64,000 nucleotides of DNA from RGIG9379 sp031553005 (GTDB lineage Bacteria; Bacteroidota; Bacteroidia; Bacteroidales; Paludibacteraceae): the NCBI GenBank assembly GCA_031553005.1, contig JAVBMA010000017.1, forward strand, positions 5,275-69,274, written 5' to 3'. Positions 63,797 through 64,000 of this stretch are shown in pieces; position 1 is the first letter of the stretch; each line of letters opens with the position of its first letter. The notes beneath the pieces were generated by a model. It saw only the letters and a program-made list of their open reading frames with translations. It ran no database searches and was not told the DNA's origin. The position numbers were made by a program, and so were the translations under genes.

Positions 63797-63945
63797 GATT
63801 CCTCACTACGTTCGGAATGACACTTGGTGGTTATATAAAGAAACGCAGGAGGGGGAAGCGGCGGCTTTGCCGCTTCCCCCTTCTATATCCCAACCTTTAG
63901 ATGCCAGTCATTCCGAACGCAACAAAGTGGAGTGAGGAATCCCTC
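63797..63945. repeat. Inverted pair of GTCATTCCGAACG-type repeats
   Basis: GATTCCTCAC...GGAATGAC (63797-63821) and its reverse (GTCATTCCGAACG ... AGTGAGGAATC, about 63907-63942) face each other; the second copy has about ten extra bases inside. The sequence type is a common dispersed repeat in Bacteroidota genomes. Confidence 0.7.
63851..63880. repeat. GC-rich perfect 12-bp hairpin
   Basis: GGGGGAAGCGGC/GCCGCTTCCCCC with a 6-nt loop, in the middle of the inverted repeat pair. It could act as a terminator or as the tip of a larger mobile repeat. Confidence 0.7.
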
Positions 63946-64000
63946 TAGATATTACTATCAAAAACAAAAAATATATTTTTCCGCATTTACTGAATTTCCC

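Larger units (their letters stand above)
63446..64000. other. 555-nt non-coding region with REP-like repeats
   Basis: After the deaminase stop I see no gene to the window edge. It contains the inverted pair at 63797-63945 and a GC-rich hairpin at 63851-63880, in an AT-rich setting. Confidence 0.65.

Overview
The window comes from a Bacteroidota genome, order Bacteroidales. Supporting evidence: RprX/RprY-type two-component genes, a DUF4831 protein, a Na+-pumping methylmalonyl-CoA decarboxylase operon, a Bacteroidales-type V-ATPase operon, a cargo protein with a type IX secretion C-terminal domain, and many AT-rich promoters that fit the Bacteroidetes -7 consensus TAnnTTTG. The T9SS cargo and the style of the intergenic repeats make a Dysgonomonadaceae or Porphyromonadaceae-like host plausible, but I cannot prove a genus. 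The region looks like ordinary chromosome: I see no phage, insertion sequence, integrase or CRISPR array.

Layout. 1-8.1 kb (mostly minus strand): the 5' part of class II fructose-bisphosphate aldolase, a candidate small RNA, ftsH carrying a one-base frameshift, rsfS, argH, a tiny membrane protein on the plus strand, and rprY/rprX. 8.3-8.9 kb: a Nudix hydrolase. 9.0-17.8 kb (minus): the V-type ATPase operon in the order E, DUF2764, A, B, an unexpected outer-membrane-like beta-barrel, D, I, K. 18.5-25 kb: a T9SS-exported protein, tRNA-Thr, YigZ, a DEAD-box helicase, a zinc-peptidase-like lipoprotein and a small gene broken by an in-frame TAG. 25-37 kb (minus): DUF4831 protein, nnr, an unusual GT51 glycosyltransferase, a zinc-ribbon membrane protein, a MATE exporter, a ferredoxin and mfd. 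37-48 kb (plus): polyprenyl-phosphate mannosyltransferase-like gene, dihydroorotase, a small HTH protein, tRNA-Leu, an ABC exporter, then an amidase/golvesin protein with a GT2 enzyme and a DUF4922 protein, and a lipoprotein. 48-54 kb: rplU-rpmA (minus), a bifunctional nuclease, and mce-mmdA-mmdD-mmdC-mmdB. 54.8-59 kb (minus): a tandem ABC ATPase, an AAA ATPase with 14-bp upstream repeats, smpB and a Yip1 protein. 59.2-63.4 kb (plus): PBP1A, an alpha-oxoamine synthase (sphingolipid or sulfonolipid type) and a guanine-deaminase-like enzyme.

How the genes work together. The methylmalonyl-CoA decarboxylase operon ends the succinate-to-propionate fermentation and pumps Na+. The V-ATPase K subunit in this window carries the residues that bind Na+ in the Enterococcus enzyme, so both machines may share one sodium circuit. 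Several genes serve the envelope: two GT51 enzymes, the amidase-like protein, the GT2 enzymes and the lipid-head synthase.

The most unusual non-coding signal is a set of short tandem repeats with a 7-nt unit (GTGAAAG, GARTGAA, GAACCAR) and an 8-nt unit (GAGTAAAC) at gene borders. Because the unit length is not a multiple of three and the unit holds a stop triplet, an array gives stops in all three frames within three units, and at least five genes here take their stop codon from one. Several long perfect inverted repeats (34, 28, 24 and 19 bp) and REP-like hairpins lie between genes.
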